From contig NZ_CP017774.1 of NCBI RefSeq assembly GCF_001857965.1, positions 3,720,001 through 3,784,000 of the forward strand: DNA of 64,000 bases, written 5' to 3'. This document shows positions 25,226-35,393 of this stretch, piece by piece. The position numbers and the translations under genes are program-made. Position 1 is the first letter of the stretch. Each line of letters starts with the position of its first letter. The notes below the pieces were generated by a model. That model searched no databases. It was given only the letters and a program-made list of their open reading frames with translations, and was not told the DNA's origin. This stretch comes from Flavobacterium commune. GTDB lineage: Bacteria > Bacteroidota > Bacteroidia > Flavobacteriales > Flavobacteriaceae.

Positions 25226-25368
25226 CTATTTTCGAGATTATTTTTATTATTTTTTTTACTTTATTTTAAATACTCTCACAATCAAATATATAGATTCATA
25301 TACAAGCAAAACTATTTTTATAAAAATAGAATCAACTCCTGAAAATCTAAATTTTATACAAAAAAGAG

Positions 25369-25376
25369 TAAATTTG
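25369..25376 (+). promoter_or_regulatory. promoter -7 box of the thiolase gene
   Basis: TAAATTTG matches TAnnTTTG, 32 bases before the start codon at 25409. Confidence 0.55.
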
Positions 25377-25408
25377 CTTCTACTATATATTAAATAATCA
25401 TTTCAGTC

Positions 25409-26587
25409 ATGAGCAAAAGAATTGTTATCGTTTCAGCCGTTAGAACCCCTATCGGAAGTTTTATGGGAGCATTATCCACTATTTCAGCCCCAAAACTTGG
25501 CGCTATAGCAATACAAGGAGCTTTAGACAAAATCAACCTAAACCCTACTCTGGTTGACGAAGTGCTGATGGGTAATGTTATTCAGGCCGGCACCGGACAG
25601 GCACCCGCCCGTCAGGCAGCTATTTATGCCGGATTAAACAATAATGTTCCTTGTACCACAATCAATAAAGTGTGTGCTTCAGGAATGAAATCAGTTATGA
25701 TGGCTGCTCAGGCTATTCAGGCTAGCGATGCCGAAATTGTTGTAGCCGGAGGAATGGAAAGCATGAGCTTAATTCCGCATTACACTCATTTAAGAAACGG
25801 AACTAAATTTGGACCAACGACTCTTATTGACGGAATGCAAAAAGACGGACTTATGGATGCTTACGACAACCAAGCCATGGGAGTTTATGCCGACCTTTGT
25901 GCCAAGGAATACAATATTAGCCGTGAAGAACAAGATAATTTTGCCATCGAATCTTACAAACGTGCCGCAGAAGCCTGGGAATTAGGGAAATTTAATAACG
26001 AAGTAGTTCCTGTTGAAGTTCCACAAAGACGTGGCGAACCAATTATCATTAATAAAGACGAAGAATTTACTAATGTAAAATTGGATAAAATACCTTCCTT
26101 GAGTCCTGTTTTCTCAAAAGACGGAACGGTAACCGCTGCCAATGCTTCTACAATAAATGACGGTGCTGCTGCTTTAATAATCATGAGCGAAGAAAAAGCA
26201 GCCGAATTAAAATTAAAACCATTAGCCTACATAAAAAGCTATGCCGATGCTGCACAAGAACCAAAATGGTTTACTACCAGCCCGGCCAAAGCCTTACCAA
26301 AAGCCTTAGACAAAGCCGGTATTTCAATCAATGATGTCGATTTTTTCGAATTTAACGAAGCCTTTTCAGTTGTTGGTTTAGCCAATATTAAAATCCTTGG
26401 TTTAGACAATAAAAAAGTAAACGTTAACGGAGGTGCTGTTGCATTAGGACATCCTTTGGGTTGTTCCGGTGCCCGAATCATTGTAAGCTTACTAAACATC
26501 TTAGAGCAAAATAATGCAAAGATAGGAGCTGCCGCAATTTGCAACGGTGGTGGTGGTGCTTCAGCAATTGTTATAGAAAGAATCTAA
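25409..26587 (+). CDS. acetyl-CoA C-acetyltransferase (thiolase)
   Basis: The 392-residue length matches thiolase II. C89 in NKVCASGMKS is the acyl-carrying cysteine, H348 in VALGHPLGCSGAR and C378 in CNGGGGASA complete the active site. It condenses or cleaves acetoacetyl-CoA, feeding fatty acid breakdown or the mevalonate route. No other beta-oxidation gene is adjacent. The NlpC/P60 gene follows after 13 bases on the same strand and probably shares the transcript, although the two functions are unrelated. Confidence 0.96.
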   Translation: MSKRIVIVSAVRTPIGSFMGALSTISAPKLGAIAIQGALDKINLNPTLVDEVLMGNVIQAGTGQAPARQAAIYAGLNNNVPCTTINKVCASGMKSVMMAAQAIQASDAEIVVAGGMESMSLIPHYTHLRNGTKFGPTTLIDGMQKDGLMDAYDNQAMGVYADLCAKEYNISREEQDNFAIESYKRAAEAWELGKFNNEVVPVEVPQRRGEPIIINKDEEFTNVKLDKIPSLSPVFSKDGTVTAANASTINDGAAALIIMSEEKAAELKLKPLAYIKSYADAAQEPKWFTTSPAKALPKALDKAGISINDVDFFEFNEAFSVVGLANIKILGLDNKKVNVNGGAVALGHPLGCSGARIIVSLLNILEQNNAKIGAAAICNGGGGASAIVIERI

Positions 26588-26600
26588 AAAATATAATTAA

Positions 26601-27362
26601 ATGTTTGGAATCTGTAATTTAGCCATTATCCCACTTCGATTTGAACCTAGTGACAAAAGTGAAATTGTTTCTCAGGTCTTATTTGGCGAACATTTTAAAA
26701 TTTTAGAAAGACACAAACAATGGTCTCGTATCAAATTACAATATGACGATTACGAAGGCTGGGTAGATTCTAAACAATATCAGGAGATTTCCGAATCCAA
26801 TTACGAACAATTATCTAAAGAAACCTTAATCTTAAATTCGGATTTAATCGAATACATTACAGGCCCTTCTAATACCTTAATACCCATTCCGTTGGGAGCT
26901 TCTTTATCTTTTTTGAACAATAACGAAATCAATACTCAAAATTATGAGTTTGAAGGCACTAAAGTTAACGGAATCAAAGACAAAAAAAATCTCATTAACA
27001 CCGCCTATTTGTATTTAAACGCACCTTATTTATGGGGCGGAAAAACACCTTTTGGAATTGACTGTTCCGGTTTTACACAAATGGTTTACAAATTGAATGG
27101 CTACAAACTTTTAAGAGACGCCTCACAACAGGCGACACAGGGTGAGGCTTTAAGTTTTATCGAGGAGAGCGAGCCTGGTGATTTAGCTTTTTTTGACAAC
27201 GAAGAAGGCAATATCATCCATGTGGGTATTATCATGGAAAACAATTATATCATTCATGCCAGTGGTAAAGTTAGGATTGACCGTATTGATCATTTAGGTA
27301 TTTTTAATGCCGAAATCAACAAACATACTCATAAACTCAGGGTTATAAAAAAGATTATCTAA
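26601..27362 (+). CDS. C40 peptidase (NlpC/P60) with bacterial SH3 domain
   Basis: The 253-residue protein has an SH3b domain at about 5-60 (AIIPLRFEPSDKSEIVSQVLFGE, then WSRIKLQYDDYEGWV) and an NlpC/P60 domain at about 128-250. The catalytic cysteine is C155 in FGIDCSGF, the histidine H207 in IIHVGI, and H219 the third residue. The enzyme cuts the gamma-glutamyl-diaminopimelate bond of muropeptides. There is no signal peptide, so a cytoplasmic role in peptide recycling is more likely than wall cleavage. It fits with the recycling genes at 57-62 kb, but is not linked to them. Confidence 0.93.
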   Translation: MFGICNLAIIPLRFEPSDKSEIVSQVLFGEHFKILERHKQWSRIKLQYDDYEGWVDSKQYQEISESNYEQLSKETLILNSDLIEYITGPSNTLIPIPLGASLSFLNNNEINTQNYEFEGTKVNGIKDKKNLINTAYLYLNAPYLWGGKTPFGIDCSGFTQMVYKLNGYKLLRDASQQATQGEALSFIEESEPGDLAFFDNEEGNIIHVGIIMENNYIIHASGKVRIDRIDHLGIFNAEINKHTHKLRVIKKII

Positions 27363-27369
27363 AACCACA

Positions 27370-27401
27370 AAAGCCATCTCTAAATTTAAAGATGGCTTTT
27401 T
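27370..27401 (+). terminator. intrinsic terminator after the NlpC/P60 gene
   Basis: AAAGCCATCT at 27370-27379 pairs with AGATGGCTTT at 27390-27399, ending in a T run. The convergent S1 gene stops 30 bases further on. Confidence 0.85.
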
Positions 27402-27430
27402 ACATTTGTAATTTCCGGCAACAGTTTCTC

Positions 27431-28285
27431 TTATTCTTTTACAAGATAGATCCCGTCATCTTTTATTTCAATAAGTTTTTCTTTATACAAAGCTCCAATG
27501 GCTTTCTTAAAAGTCTTCTTACTCATCTTAAGAACCGTTTTAATATCCTCGGGATGCGAATTATCGTTTAGCCTTAAAAAACCACGACTTGCTCTTAGTT
27601 CGTCCAAGATTTTCTCAGCATTAGGTTCGATACTTTCGTAACCCTGTTTTTGCAACGAAACATCTATTTTGTTATCAGGTCGAATGTTTTTAATAAAACC
27701 ACGCATTCTGTCTCCTGTACGAATACTGTCGTCATAAACTTCATCTTTATACAAAAGACCTTTATGCTTCTCATTGATAATTACATTAATTCCAATTTCG
27801 GTAATGTGAGAAACAATCAATTCTACTTCTTCACCTTTCTCAACGGTAAGTGTTTCGTTATTAAGAAATTGATTCGTCTTACTTGAAGCAACTAATCTAT
27901 TGGTTTTTTCGTCCATATAAAGGTAAACCAAATAGCGTTTTCCCTTTTCCATTGGTCGGGCTTGCTCCTTAAACGGAACCAGAATATCTTTTTCCATTCC
28001 CCAATCCATGAAAGCTCCCACCTGATTGGTGTAATTAACACGCAAAAGCGCAAATTCATTCAGTAAAATATAAGGTTCCAATGTGGTAGCCACCGGACGT
28101 TGTTCGTGGTCCAAATAAACAAAAACAATAAGCTCCTCGCCTATTTCAAATTCGTTAGGGACATATTTATTTGGCAAAAGGACGTCGTGAATTCCTTCCG
28201 GATCCTGTTCGGGATTCCCCAAAAACAATCCTACTTTGGTATCACGTAATATCGTTAAGCTGTTGTATTTTCCTATTTTAAGCAT
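27431..28285 (-). CDS. S1 RNA-binding domain protein, CvfB-like
   Basis: The 284-residue protein carries S1-type beta barrels and a C-terminal winged-helix-like segment (KTVLKMSKKTFKKAIGALYKEKLI), as in the CvfB/YitL family. One S1-like barrel covers about 70-140 (VGAFMDWGMEKDILVPF), another about 150-215. The start at 28285 is chosen because a TACCTTTG -7 box at 28315-28308 would lie inside a longer version starting at 28342. The family binds RNA and influences virulence genes in Gram-positives; the role here is unknown. Confidence 0.9.
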   Translation of the reverse strand: MLKIGKYNSLTILRDTKVGLFLGNPEQDPEGIHDVLLPNKYVPNEFEIGEELIVFVYLDHEQRPVATTLEPYILLNEFALLRVNYTNQVGAFMDWGMEKDILVPFKEQARPMEKGKRYLVYLYMDEKTNRLVASSKTNQFLNNETLTVEKGEEVELIVSHITEIGINVIINEKHKGLLYKDEVYDDSIRTGDRMRGFIKNIRPDNKIDVSLQKQGYESIEPNAEKILDELRASRGFLRLNDNSHPEDIKTVLKMSKKTFKKAIGALYKEKLIEIKDDGIYLVKE

Positions 28286-28307
28286 TTTTATTCTTTTTTC
28301 TAAGCCG

Positions 28308-28315
28308 CAAAGGTA
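28308..28315 (-). promoter_or_regulatory. promoter -7 box of the S1 gene
   Basis: TACCTTTG on the minus strand, 23 bases before the start codon at 28285. It helps decide that start. Confidence 0.6.
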
Positions 28316-28515
28316 CGATGTTACACAACAATTTAACCACAAAGAACACTAAGTTTTTCGCAAAGAACACTAAGTTCAAAAAAACATGAGATAATCTATG
28401 TTCTGGTAAATTGGCACAAATTAAAAAATTACACCAATTTTATCTGACATTGACAGATTCGTGAAATATCTATGAAATCCAAATTTGTGTTATTTCGTGT
28501 AATTCGTGGCTAACT

Positions 28516-30120
28516 TTATTTTTTTACCAAAGTCACATCATCAAACAAACAAAATGAATTAGCAGTTCCGTTAGCAAAAAATCCAATTGTTATTTTACCG
28601 TCTTTTACCACAATGTCTGAAATGCGAATACTAGTCCAGGAAGGATTTTCATTCTCAATGCTAAATTTATAATCGACACCACCACTATTCGCAAACATTT
28701 TAAGTTCGACAAAACCTCGACTATTTTTAACTTTAGCAGTCAAATTATACACCCCATCCTCTAAAAAAACATAAGGAGACGAACTGATTTGCTGAGAAAT
28801 TTCTCTTGTAAAATCGACTGTATCGGTAATATTTAAACTTTTTTCTCCAATGACTTCTTTTCGGTCATTTTCAGTATTAAAATAATTCAATTGTGGCGAG
28901 ATTTCGCTTTTAACCTGAATTGGATTTCCTTTAATTACTACGGTTTTCCAACCTAACAATTGTTCCTGAATGGGTTTAAAGTTGCTTGGGATTTTATTTC
29001 TATCGGCTTCAAAACTGCCATTTTTTACATAATTATTATCCGCAGCTACATTCCAATCTCCTGTTTTTTCATCCAGATTCCATGAACTCAACGAATTAAA
29101 ATAAGGTTTAGCTCCATCAAAAGAAAGCGGAAACCATTGATTGTAGCCTAAACCATTTCCCGCAAAATCAGCCCAACGGTCGCCACAATACACCACTGTT
29201 TCTTTATCGTTTCTTTTGATCGTATAAAAAAATCCGGTTTGGGTAACATGAGCATAATCCTCGGCAGAGCCATCCATAATTTTCATATCATTGGTTGGAA
29301 AATAAGGCCCTCGGATATGATCAGAAACCAAATAATAGGCAAAAGAAGCGTCCCAGCCATAGATATTAGAAGCGGCCATGTAATACTTATTTTTGTATTT
29401 AAACATACAATTCCCTTCCCTGCTTTCTCCCTGAAAAACTTTGGTACAATCTAAAATAGTTACTTTTCCGTCTTTCACACCTATTTCAGAAACATATATT
29501 TTATTACGTCCTTTTCCGTAGGAATAAATCAAATAGGATTTTCCATCATCATCCGTAAAAACGGTTTGATCCCCTGTATTTGTTGTACCAATCCAGGGTT
29601 GCATGTTTATTTTTTGATGCCAAACAAAATCTCCTGTAGGAGAATCAGCCAATGCCACCAAAACCTGACTGCCATGTTGAACAAACAGCGCATATTTATT
29701 CATTTCTTTTACAAAAGCCACCCCCAAACGCCCTATCCATGTTTTTTTTCCATCAGGAAAAGCTGTGGCTTCACTAAAAACATCCCTTTCAAAAGTCCAA
29801 TTCACCAAATCAGTAGAACTATAGCAAGTTACTGATTTAAAAGTACAATGTGGATAGGTTACCGTTGGTTCTTTGCGGTATTTCTCGGCTTCTTCATAAT
29901 GCACACCATACCAATAGTATTTTTCAATCCCGGTTTGAGAATCTTTAAACTTAAAAATTCCACCACCCTGACTATAAATAGGGAGACCGTCTTTGGTATC
30001 CCAAAAAACGTCGTTCTTAATATTTTGATTTTGTGCCAACGTATTTATTGTAGAACACAAAAACAGTATTCCAATCCATAAAAATGAGTTCTTCAACCTA
30101 ATAGTATTATTCTTTATCAT
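28516..30120 (-). CDS. glycoside hydrolase family 43-like protein with C-terminal carbohydrate-binding module
   Basis: The 534-residue secreted protein has a signal peptide (about 1-29, ending TLAQ), a five-bladed propeller domain at about 35-350 and a jelly-roll module from about 370 (VKNGSFEADRNKIP ... SFCLFDDVTL). Propeller motifs IYSQGGGIFKF, KYYWYGVHYE and TWIGRLGVAFVKEMNKYALF match GH43-like enzymes that act on galactans or arabinans. The catalytic residues cannot be fixed by eye. Downstream (to the right) lie three MG2/TonB-plug genes on the same strand, which suggests a surface glycan function for the whole block, but no SusC/SusD pair is present. Confidence 0.82.
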   Translation of the reverse strand: MIKNNTIRLKNSFLWIGILFLCSTINTLAQNQNIKNDVFWDTKDGLPIYSQGGGIFKFKDSQTGIEKYYWYGVHYEEAEKYRKEPTVTYPHCTFKSVTCYSSTDLVNWTFERDVFSEATAFPDGKKTWIGRLGVAFVKEMNKYALFVQHGSQVLVALADSPTGDFVWHQKINMQPWIGTTNTGDQTVFTDDDGKSYLIYSYGKGRNKIYVSEIGVKDGKVTILDCTKVFQGESREGNCMFKYKNKYYMAASNIYGWDASFAYYLVSDHIRGPYFPTNDMKIMDGSAEDYAHVTQTGFFYTIKRNDKETVVYCGDRWADFAGNGLGYNQWFPLSFDGAKPYFNSLSSWNLDEKTGDWNVAADNNYVKNGSFEADRNKIPSNFKPIQEQLLGWKTVVIKGNPIQVKSEISPQLNYFNTENDRKEVIGEKSLNITDTVDFTREISQQISSSPYVFLEDGVYNLTAKVKNSRGFVELKMFANSGGVDYKFSIENENPSWTSIRISDIVVKDGKITIGFFANGTANSFCLFDDVTLVKK

Positions 30121-30212
30121 AATATGAGTTTAAATGGCTAAAATAAAAGCTCAATAAGAAAAAATTGTCCTGTACTGTGCTGAATAAAAAATGCTTTTAT
30201 CAACTAAAAATA

Positions 30213-32678
30213 CTATTTTAAACTCTCTTGTTTTTTAACCGTATAAAAAGCATTTTTTACAACAGGAATTCCACTACCAGTAATCCCTTCTAAAGCTACT
30301 TTTATTTTTGTTTCGACCTTTGTATTATAATAATTAACCGTTACATTTCCGGTTTTATCAGGATGCACATAAGGGTTCCAGTAAATCGTATTTCTTACCG
30401 CTGCTATTTTATCTAATTCGGGATTTGGCTTTTCCGGATCTGGAGAGTAAAAAATGCGTGTGGTGTAAAAGCCTTCTACTTCTTTTTTAATAGAATGAAG
30501 AGGATTCTTATTAGGTTTACCGAGATTTTTGTATCGATTTGTAAAAATTGAAATAGCACCAGCACTTCCATTTACCTCTGAATTTAAAATATAAAGCATT
30601 GCAAGTTCCCCTCCTCTTATTACATCTATCTTTTCAATTTCATAAGGTGAAACCATAAGTAATTGACTGATTTCTAAAATTGGATAACCGTCTATTAAAA
30701 TAAGTGGAGATGCATTTTCCTTATCTCCTTCACCCGGAATACTTACTGTAGTATCAATAACTAAAAGTCCCGGAACTTTATCTAATACATCATAAATACT
30801 AATAAATTCTTTTGCCTTTTCATCAGGTACATAACTATAGTCAGGAACTCCATAAAGAACAACTGCGCTATTTTTTTTCGGAGCTGTAACTACAACTTCT
30901 TTTAATACATTTTCTGGTTTCACTCCAAAAGCAGTAAATTTCTTCAACACATTTTCAGTTACAAGATTTTTTGTTGGAATTACATCTATGGATTCTTTTT
31001 TTAACACAACAGGAATTGGAGACTCCTCAATAGAATCCAAAACAATTTCTCCTCTGAACTTCCCTTTTTCATCCCTGGTATTCAAATACATATTCGTTTT
31101 TCCGGAAAACAGTAGGTTTTCAAATTGAAATCGACCAATAGAATCAGTCACAGTATTAAAAATATTCCGATTCTTTTTACTCATCAAAGCCAAGGTCAAA
31201 TTATTACCTACCAATGGCTTATCCGCAAAAAGCTGTTTTACTCTTCCTGAAATAGTGATGCCTTTTTCTGCTTTGTAATTAATGGTTTCATTAGCTTTTG
31301 GGGTTATTTTCCATACAAAATCACGCCAGCCCTGAGTCAACAATAAATTGTCTAAATGTTCCAAACGCTTTGGATTAGTTACATCAAAATAATAGCCCGG
31401 ATGATGTACTTCACCTCTAATATCAGACTCCATCAGAAAATAAGAACAGATGTTAGTGCCAAAATCTTTGTCTTCTACTCCATTCATATCAGTAACGCTT
31501 AGCGAGAAACTGGCTGATTTTGGCACACCAACCTTCGATTTCGAGGAAACATTTATTATTGCTTTTTCATTGGGTTCATAAGTTGCTTTATCAGTTTCAA
31601 GTTCAACCTCTAAATCATGTTCCTTTCCAATGTAAATTAATCGCTCGCTTTGTGGTTTATTATTGTTGTCGAATAAGGTGATTTGGCTGATACCTTCTGG
31701 GGTTTTGTCTTTTGGTAACTCAAATGATAAAGTGGTTTCGGTTAAGGTTTGCGTTGTTTCTAAGTACTGAATTCCTTTGGCTTTACAAACTAGCGTAAGC
31801 GATGGATTAGGATTCTGTGCCAAAGTAGCTTGATTGGTATTGATACTTACAATATTTCGACCTTTCACTGTTTTAAAATTGAGTAAATAACCTTTTTTGA
31901 GAATTTTAGGAAGTTTTATATCTAGTTCTTCTCCAAATAGTGATTTAATTTTTGCATAATAAGTTTTCCCCTCCATCGGCAGAATTTGTAATTTTCCCAT
32001 ACCATCATGAACACTTTCAAAAGCAATGACAAATTCATTATCAGAATCATAAATTTCACCTTTAATCTCTATTGGTTTTCCGTTGCTATCAACTGCTTTA
32101 AAACCAACCACACTAGCTACATTTTCTAAAAACGAACCGCCTTCCGGGAAAAAGTCAACGCGCAATGTATTTGGTGTAGTTGCTTCTTTTTTAACCGCTT
32201 TAGTTTCTAAAGTGGACTTTTGTAATGTTTTTAATTTGTCATGTGATTCGAAAACATCAATAATTTCAATATCTTTTTTGAACACAAAGTCTTCTCCGAA
32301 ATTTCTATTCCAATTGGTATAAGCCCTTAATTGATAAGTCCCCGGTTTTACACCCAGAGAATCCTGCAATTGAAAATCGCCATGACCCAATCCCATTTCT
32401 AAATTGGTTTTGTTTCGGGCAATTATTTTAGAATCAGCCGAGATTAATTCGACATACAAAATGTTGCTGTTATCAAAAAGCAGATTATTAGAAGCTCTCA
32501 CATTATAGGCTTTGTACCATAAATCTTCGCCCATAAAATAAGTGCTTCTATCGGTGTGAAGATAGATTTTCTCAATATCCTGAATGTTTTTTTGCTCTTG
32601 TGCTTGTAAAAAAACAGACATTAAAATCACGCACAAAAAAACAAGAATACGGCAATTTTTATAAAAATGTTCAAGCAT
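30213..32678 (-). CDS. MG2 / TonB-plug domain protein, paralogue 1
   Basis: The 821-residue protein starts at 32678 (MLEHFYKNCRILVFL), giving a signal peptide that ends in LQAQ. An N-terminal MG2-like domain (about 30-130, IYLHTDRSTYFMGEDLWYKAY) of the alpha-2-macroglobulin kind is followed by further beta domains, a carboxypeptidase-like repeat (ITISGRVKQL, about 490-560) and a TonB plug-like domain (about 620-740, VYDVLDKVPGLLVID ... ILIDGYPI). There is no 22-strand barrel. The C-terminus contains WNPYVHPDKTGNVTV. Such proteins are common in Flavobacteriia and have no known function; a periplasmic or outer-membrane role is inferred. Gene 2 ends 10 bases upstream, so the two form an operon. 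Confidence 0.85.
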   Translation of the reverse strand: MLEHFYKNCRILVFLCVILMSVFLQAQEQKNIQDIEKIYLHTDRSTYFMGEDLWYKAYNVRASNNLLFDNSNILYVELISADSKIIARNKTNLEMGLGHGDFQLQDSLGVKPGTYQLRAYTNWNRNFGEDFVFKKDIEIIDVFESHDKLKTLQKSTLETKAVKKEATTPNTLRVDFFPEGGSFLENVASVVGFKAVDSNGKPIEIKGEIYDSDNEFVIAFESVHDGMGKLQILPMEGKTYYAKIKSLFGEELDIKLPKILKKGYLLNFKTVKGRNIVSINTNQATLAQNPNPSLTLVCKAKGIQYLETTQTLTETTLSFELPKDKTPEGISQITLFDNNNKPQSERLIYIGKEHDLEVELETDKATYEPNEKAIINVSSKSKVGVPKSASFSLSVTDMNGVEDKDFGTNICSYFLMESDIRGEVHHPGYYFDVTNPKRLEHLDNLLLTQGWRDFVWKITPKANETINYKAEKGITISGRVKQLFADKPLVGNNLTLALMSKKNRNIFNTVTDSIGRFQFENLLFSGKTNMYLNTRDEKGKFRGEIVLDSIEESPIPVVLKKESIDVIPTKNLVTENVLKKFTAFGVKPENVLKEVVVTAPKKNSAVVLYGVPDYSYVPDEKAKEFISIYDVLDKVPGLLVIDTTVSIPGEGDKENASPLILIDGYPILEISQLLMVSPYEIEKIDVIRGGELAMLYILNSEVNGSAGAISIFTNRYKNLGKPNKNPLHSIKKEVEGFYTTRIFYSPDPEKPNPELDKIAAVRNTIYWNPYVHPDKTGNVTVNYYNTKVETKIKVALEGITGSGIPVVKNAFYTVKKQESLK

Positions 32679-32688
32679 AAAACTCTTT

Positions 32689-35154
32689 TTATTGATTGTT
32701 TTTAATAGTGTAATACATTGTTTTAACAACAGGAATTCCACTACCAGTAATCCCTTCTAAAGCTACTTTTACTTTGGTTTCGACCTTGGTATTATAATAA
32801 TTAACCGTTACATTTCCGGTTTTATCAGGATGCACATAAGGATTCCAATAAATAGTATTTCTTACAGCGGTTTTATTACCCAACTCCACATCAGGTTTTT
32901 GTGGATCCGGGGAATAGAACACGCGGGCATTATAAAAACCATCAATTTCTTTTCTAATGGATTGCAGAGGATCTTTTTTAGCCTTATTACCCGTATTGGG
33001 TTTGGTATAAATTGCAATAATACCACCTCCTCCTTCTTCACCAAAAAACAATGTTGCTTGAGCTCCAGTTATTGCATCTATTTTTAACACATCACTCGGC
33101 TGAATAATATCAATCCAAGATGATATTTCGTAAGACTGAATTACACGGTCATTTACTATAAAAATAGGTGGCTCATCATAACGTGTAAAACGAACTGAAT
33201 TATCACTAAGGTTTATAACACCAGGGATTTTTTGTTGAATAAGTTCATAAATTGTCGTGAATAGATGTGTATATTCATCGGCAACAAAACTATTATCGGC
33301 AATCCCATAATTTCCATAATTAGCCACCATATCATTTTTAATTTTACTGGAAGCTGTAATGGTAACTTCTTTCAAAACATTTTCTGGTTTCACTGCAAAA
33401 GCAGTAAATTTCTTCAACACATTTTCAGTTACAAGATTTTTTGTTGGAATTACATCTATGGATTCTTTTTTTAACACAACAGGAATTGGAGACTCCTCAA
33501 TAGAATCCAAAACAATTTCTCCTCTGAACTTCCCTTTTTCATCCCTGGTATTCAAATACATATTCGTTTTTCCGGAAAACAGTAGGTTTTCAAATTGAAA
33601 TCGACCAATAGAATCAGTCACAGTATTAAAAATATTCCGATTCTTTTTACTCATCAAAGCCAAGGTCAAATTATTACCTACCAATGGCTTATCCGCAAAA
33701 AGCTGTTTTACTCTTCCTGAAATAGTGATGCCTTTTTCTGCTTTGTAATTAATGGTTTCATTAGCTTTTGGAGTTATTTTCCATACAAAATCACGCCAGC
33801 CCTGAGTCAACAATAAATTGTCTAAATGTTCCAAACGCTTTGGATTAGTTGTATCAAAATAATAGCCCGGATGATACACTTTTCCTCTGATATCTGATTC
33901 CATAAGGTAATAAGAACAAATGTTGGTGTCAAAATCTTTGTCTTCTACTCCGTTTGCATCAGTTACACTCAAAGAAAAACTGGCTGATTTGGCAATTCCT
34001 TCTTTCGATTTAGAGGAAACATTTATTATTGCTTTTTCATTGGGTTCATAAGTTTCTTTATCAGTTTCAAGTTCAACCTCTAAATCATGTTCCTTTCCAA
34101 TGTAAATTAATCGCTCGCTTTGTGGTTTATTGTTATTGTCGAATAAGGTGATTTGGCTGATTCCTTCGGGAGCCTTGTCTTTTGGTAACTCAAATGATAA
34201 AGTGGTTTCGGTTAAGGTTTGCGTTGTTTCTAAGTACTGAATTCTTTTGGCTTTACAAACTAGCGTAAGCGATGGATTAGGATTCTGTGCCAAAGTAGCT
34301 TGATTGGTATTGATACTTACAATATTTCGACCTTTCACTGTTTTAAAACTTATTAAATAACCTTGTTTGAGAATTTTAGGAAGTTTTATATCTAGTTCTT
34401 TTCTAAATAGTGATTTAATTTTTGCATAATAAGTTTTCCCCTCCATTGGTAGCATTTGGAATTTTCCCATACCATCGTGAACACTTTCGAAAGCGGTAAC
34501 AAATTCGTTACTAGAATCATAAATTTCGCCTTTAATTTCAATGGGGTTTCCGTTTACATCGACCGCTTTAAAACCGACAACACTAGATACATTTTCTAAC
34601 AGTGAACCTCCTTCAGGGAAAAAGTCAACTTTAAAAGTGTTTTGTTTTATTGCTTCTTTTTTTGAGTTTGTAGTAACTACAGAAATATTCTTTGTTGTTT
34701 TCGATTTATCATGTGACTCAAAAACATCAATAACTTCAATCTCTTTTTTGAACACAAAATCATCTCCAAAATTTCGATTCCAATTTGTATAAGCCCGTAA
34801 TTGGTATTTTCCGGGTTTTACTTTAATAGAATCTACTAATTGAAAATCACCATGACCTAAACCCATTTCTAAATTGGTTTTATTTCGGGCAATCATTTTT
34901 GAATCTGAAGAAATTAATTCGACATACAAAATATTGCTATTGTCAAAAAGCTGATTATTCGAAGCTCTCACATTATAGGCTTTGTACCATAAATCTTCGC
35001 CCATAAAATAAGTACTTCTATCGGTATGAAGATAGACTTTTTCAATATTCTGAATGGATTTTTGCTCTTGTGCCTGTAAAAAGCCAAATGATAATACAAA
35101 CCAAAAAACACAAACTAAGCTGTAATTTTTATTTCTGATAAAAGCTTCAACCAT
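32689..35154 (-). CDS. MG2 / TonB-plug domain protein, paralogue 2
   Basis: The 821-residue protein starts at 35154 (MVEAFIRNKNYSLVCVF) with a signal peptide ending FLQAQ. The domain order is that of paralogue 1. The region encoding the middle third is almost identical to paralogue 1 at the DNA level: 33396-33850 matches 30926-31380 with one difference. The plug region differs (YGNYGIADNSFVADEYTHLF ... RYDEPPIFIVNDRV), and the last 60 residues are again nearly the same. This mosaic is what gene conversion produces. The plug domain may therefore be the part that sets specificity. Confidence 0.85.
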   Translation of the reverse strand: MVEAFIRNKNYSLVCVFWFVLSFGFLQAQEQKSIQNIEKVYLHTDRSTYFMGEDLWYKAYNVRASNNQLFDNSNILYVELISSDSKMIARNKTNLEMGLGHGDFQLVDSIKVKPGKYQLRAYTNWNRNFGDDFVFKKEIEVIDVFESHDKSKTTKNISVVTTNSKKEAIKQNTFKVDFFPEGGSLLENVSSVVGFKAVDVNGNPIEIKGEIYDSSNEFVTAFESVHDGMGKFQMLPMEGKTYYAKIKSLFRKELDIKLPKILKQGYLISFKTVKGRNIVSINTNQATLAQNPNPSLTLVCKAKRIQYLETTQTLTETTLSFELPKDKAPEGISQITLFDNNNKPQSERLIYIGKEHDLEVELETDKETYEPNEKAIINVSSKSKEGIAKSASFSLSVTDANGVEDKDFDTNICSYYLMESDIRGKVYHPGYYFDTTNPKRLEHLDNLLLTQGWRDFVWKITPKANETINYKAEKGITISGRVKQLFADKPLVGNNLTLALMSKKNRNIFNTVTDSIGRFQFENLLFSGKTNMYLNTRDEKGKFRGEIVLDSIEESPIPVVLKKESIDVIPTKNLVTENVLKKFTAFAVKPENVLKEVTITASSKIKNDMVANYGNYGIADNSFVADEYTHLFTTIYELIQQKIPGVINLSDNSVRFTRYDEPPIFIVNDRVIQSYEISSWIDIIQPSDVLKIDAITGAQATLFFGEEGGGGIIAIYTKPNTGNKAKKDPLQSIRKEIDGFYNARVFYSPDPQKPDVELGNKTAVRNTIYWNPYVHPDKTGNVTVNYYNTKVETKVKVALEGITGSGIPVVKTMYYTIKNNQ

Positions 35155-35393
35155 ATAGAATCTAAATTTATATCCCACAATAAAACCATTAAAAACACAT
35201 AAAATTCTTAATAAATCACATAACAATTATTAAGCCAATAATTACAAAAAAAATATTAATTTTAGTTTTAACGATGATTTCCTTTACAAGAAACATCATT
35301 AATGATTAATTTTCGGGTTAAAAAAATGCTGAAAAGGCAAAACGAAATCTTTGCTCTTTTCAGCGGTTTAGTTAATCTTAAAAAAGAATAAAC

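Noticed and set aside
28338..28376. Two copies of CAAAGAACACTAAGTT before the S1 gene
   Set aside because: A short tandem direct repeat of 16 bases in two copies; too little to support a regulatory or CRISPR-like call.
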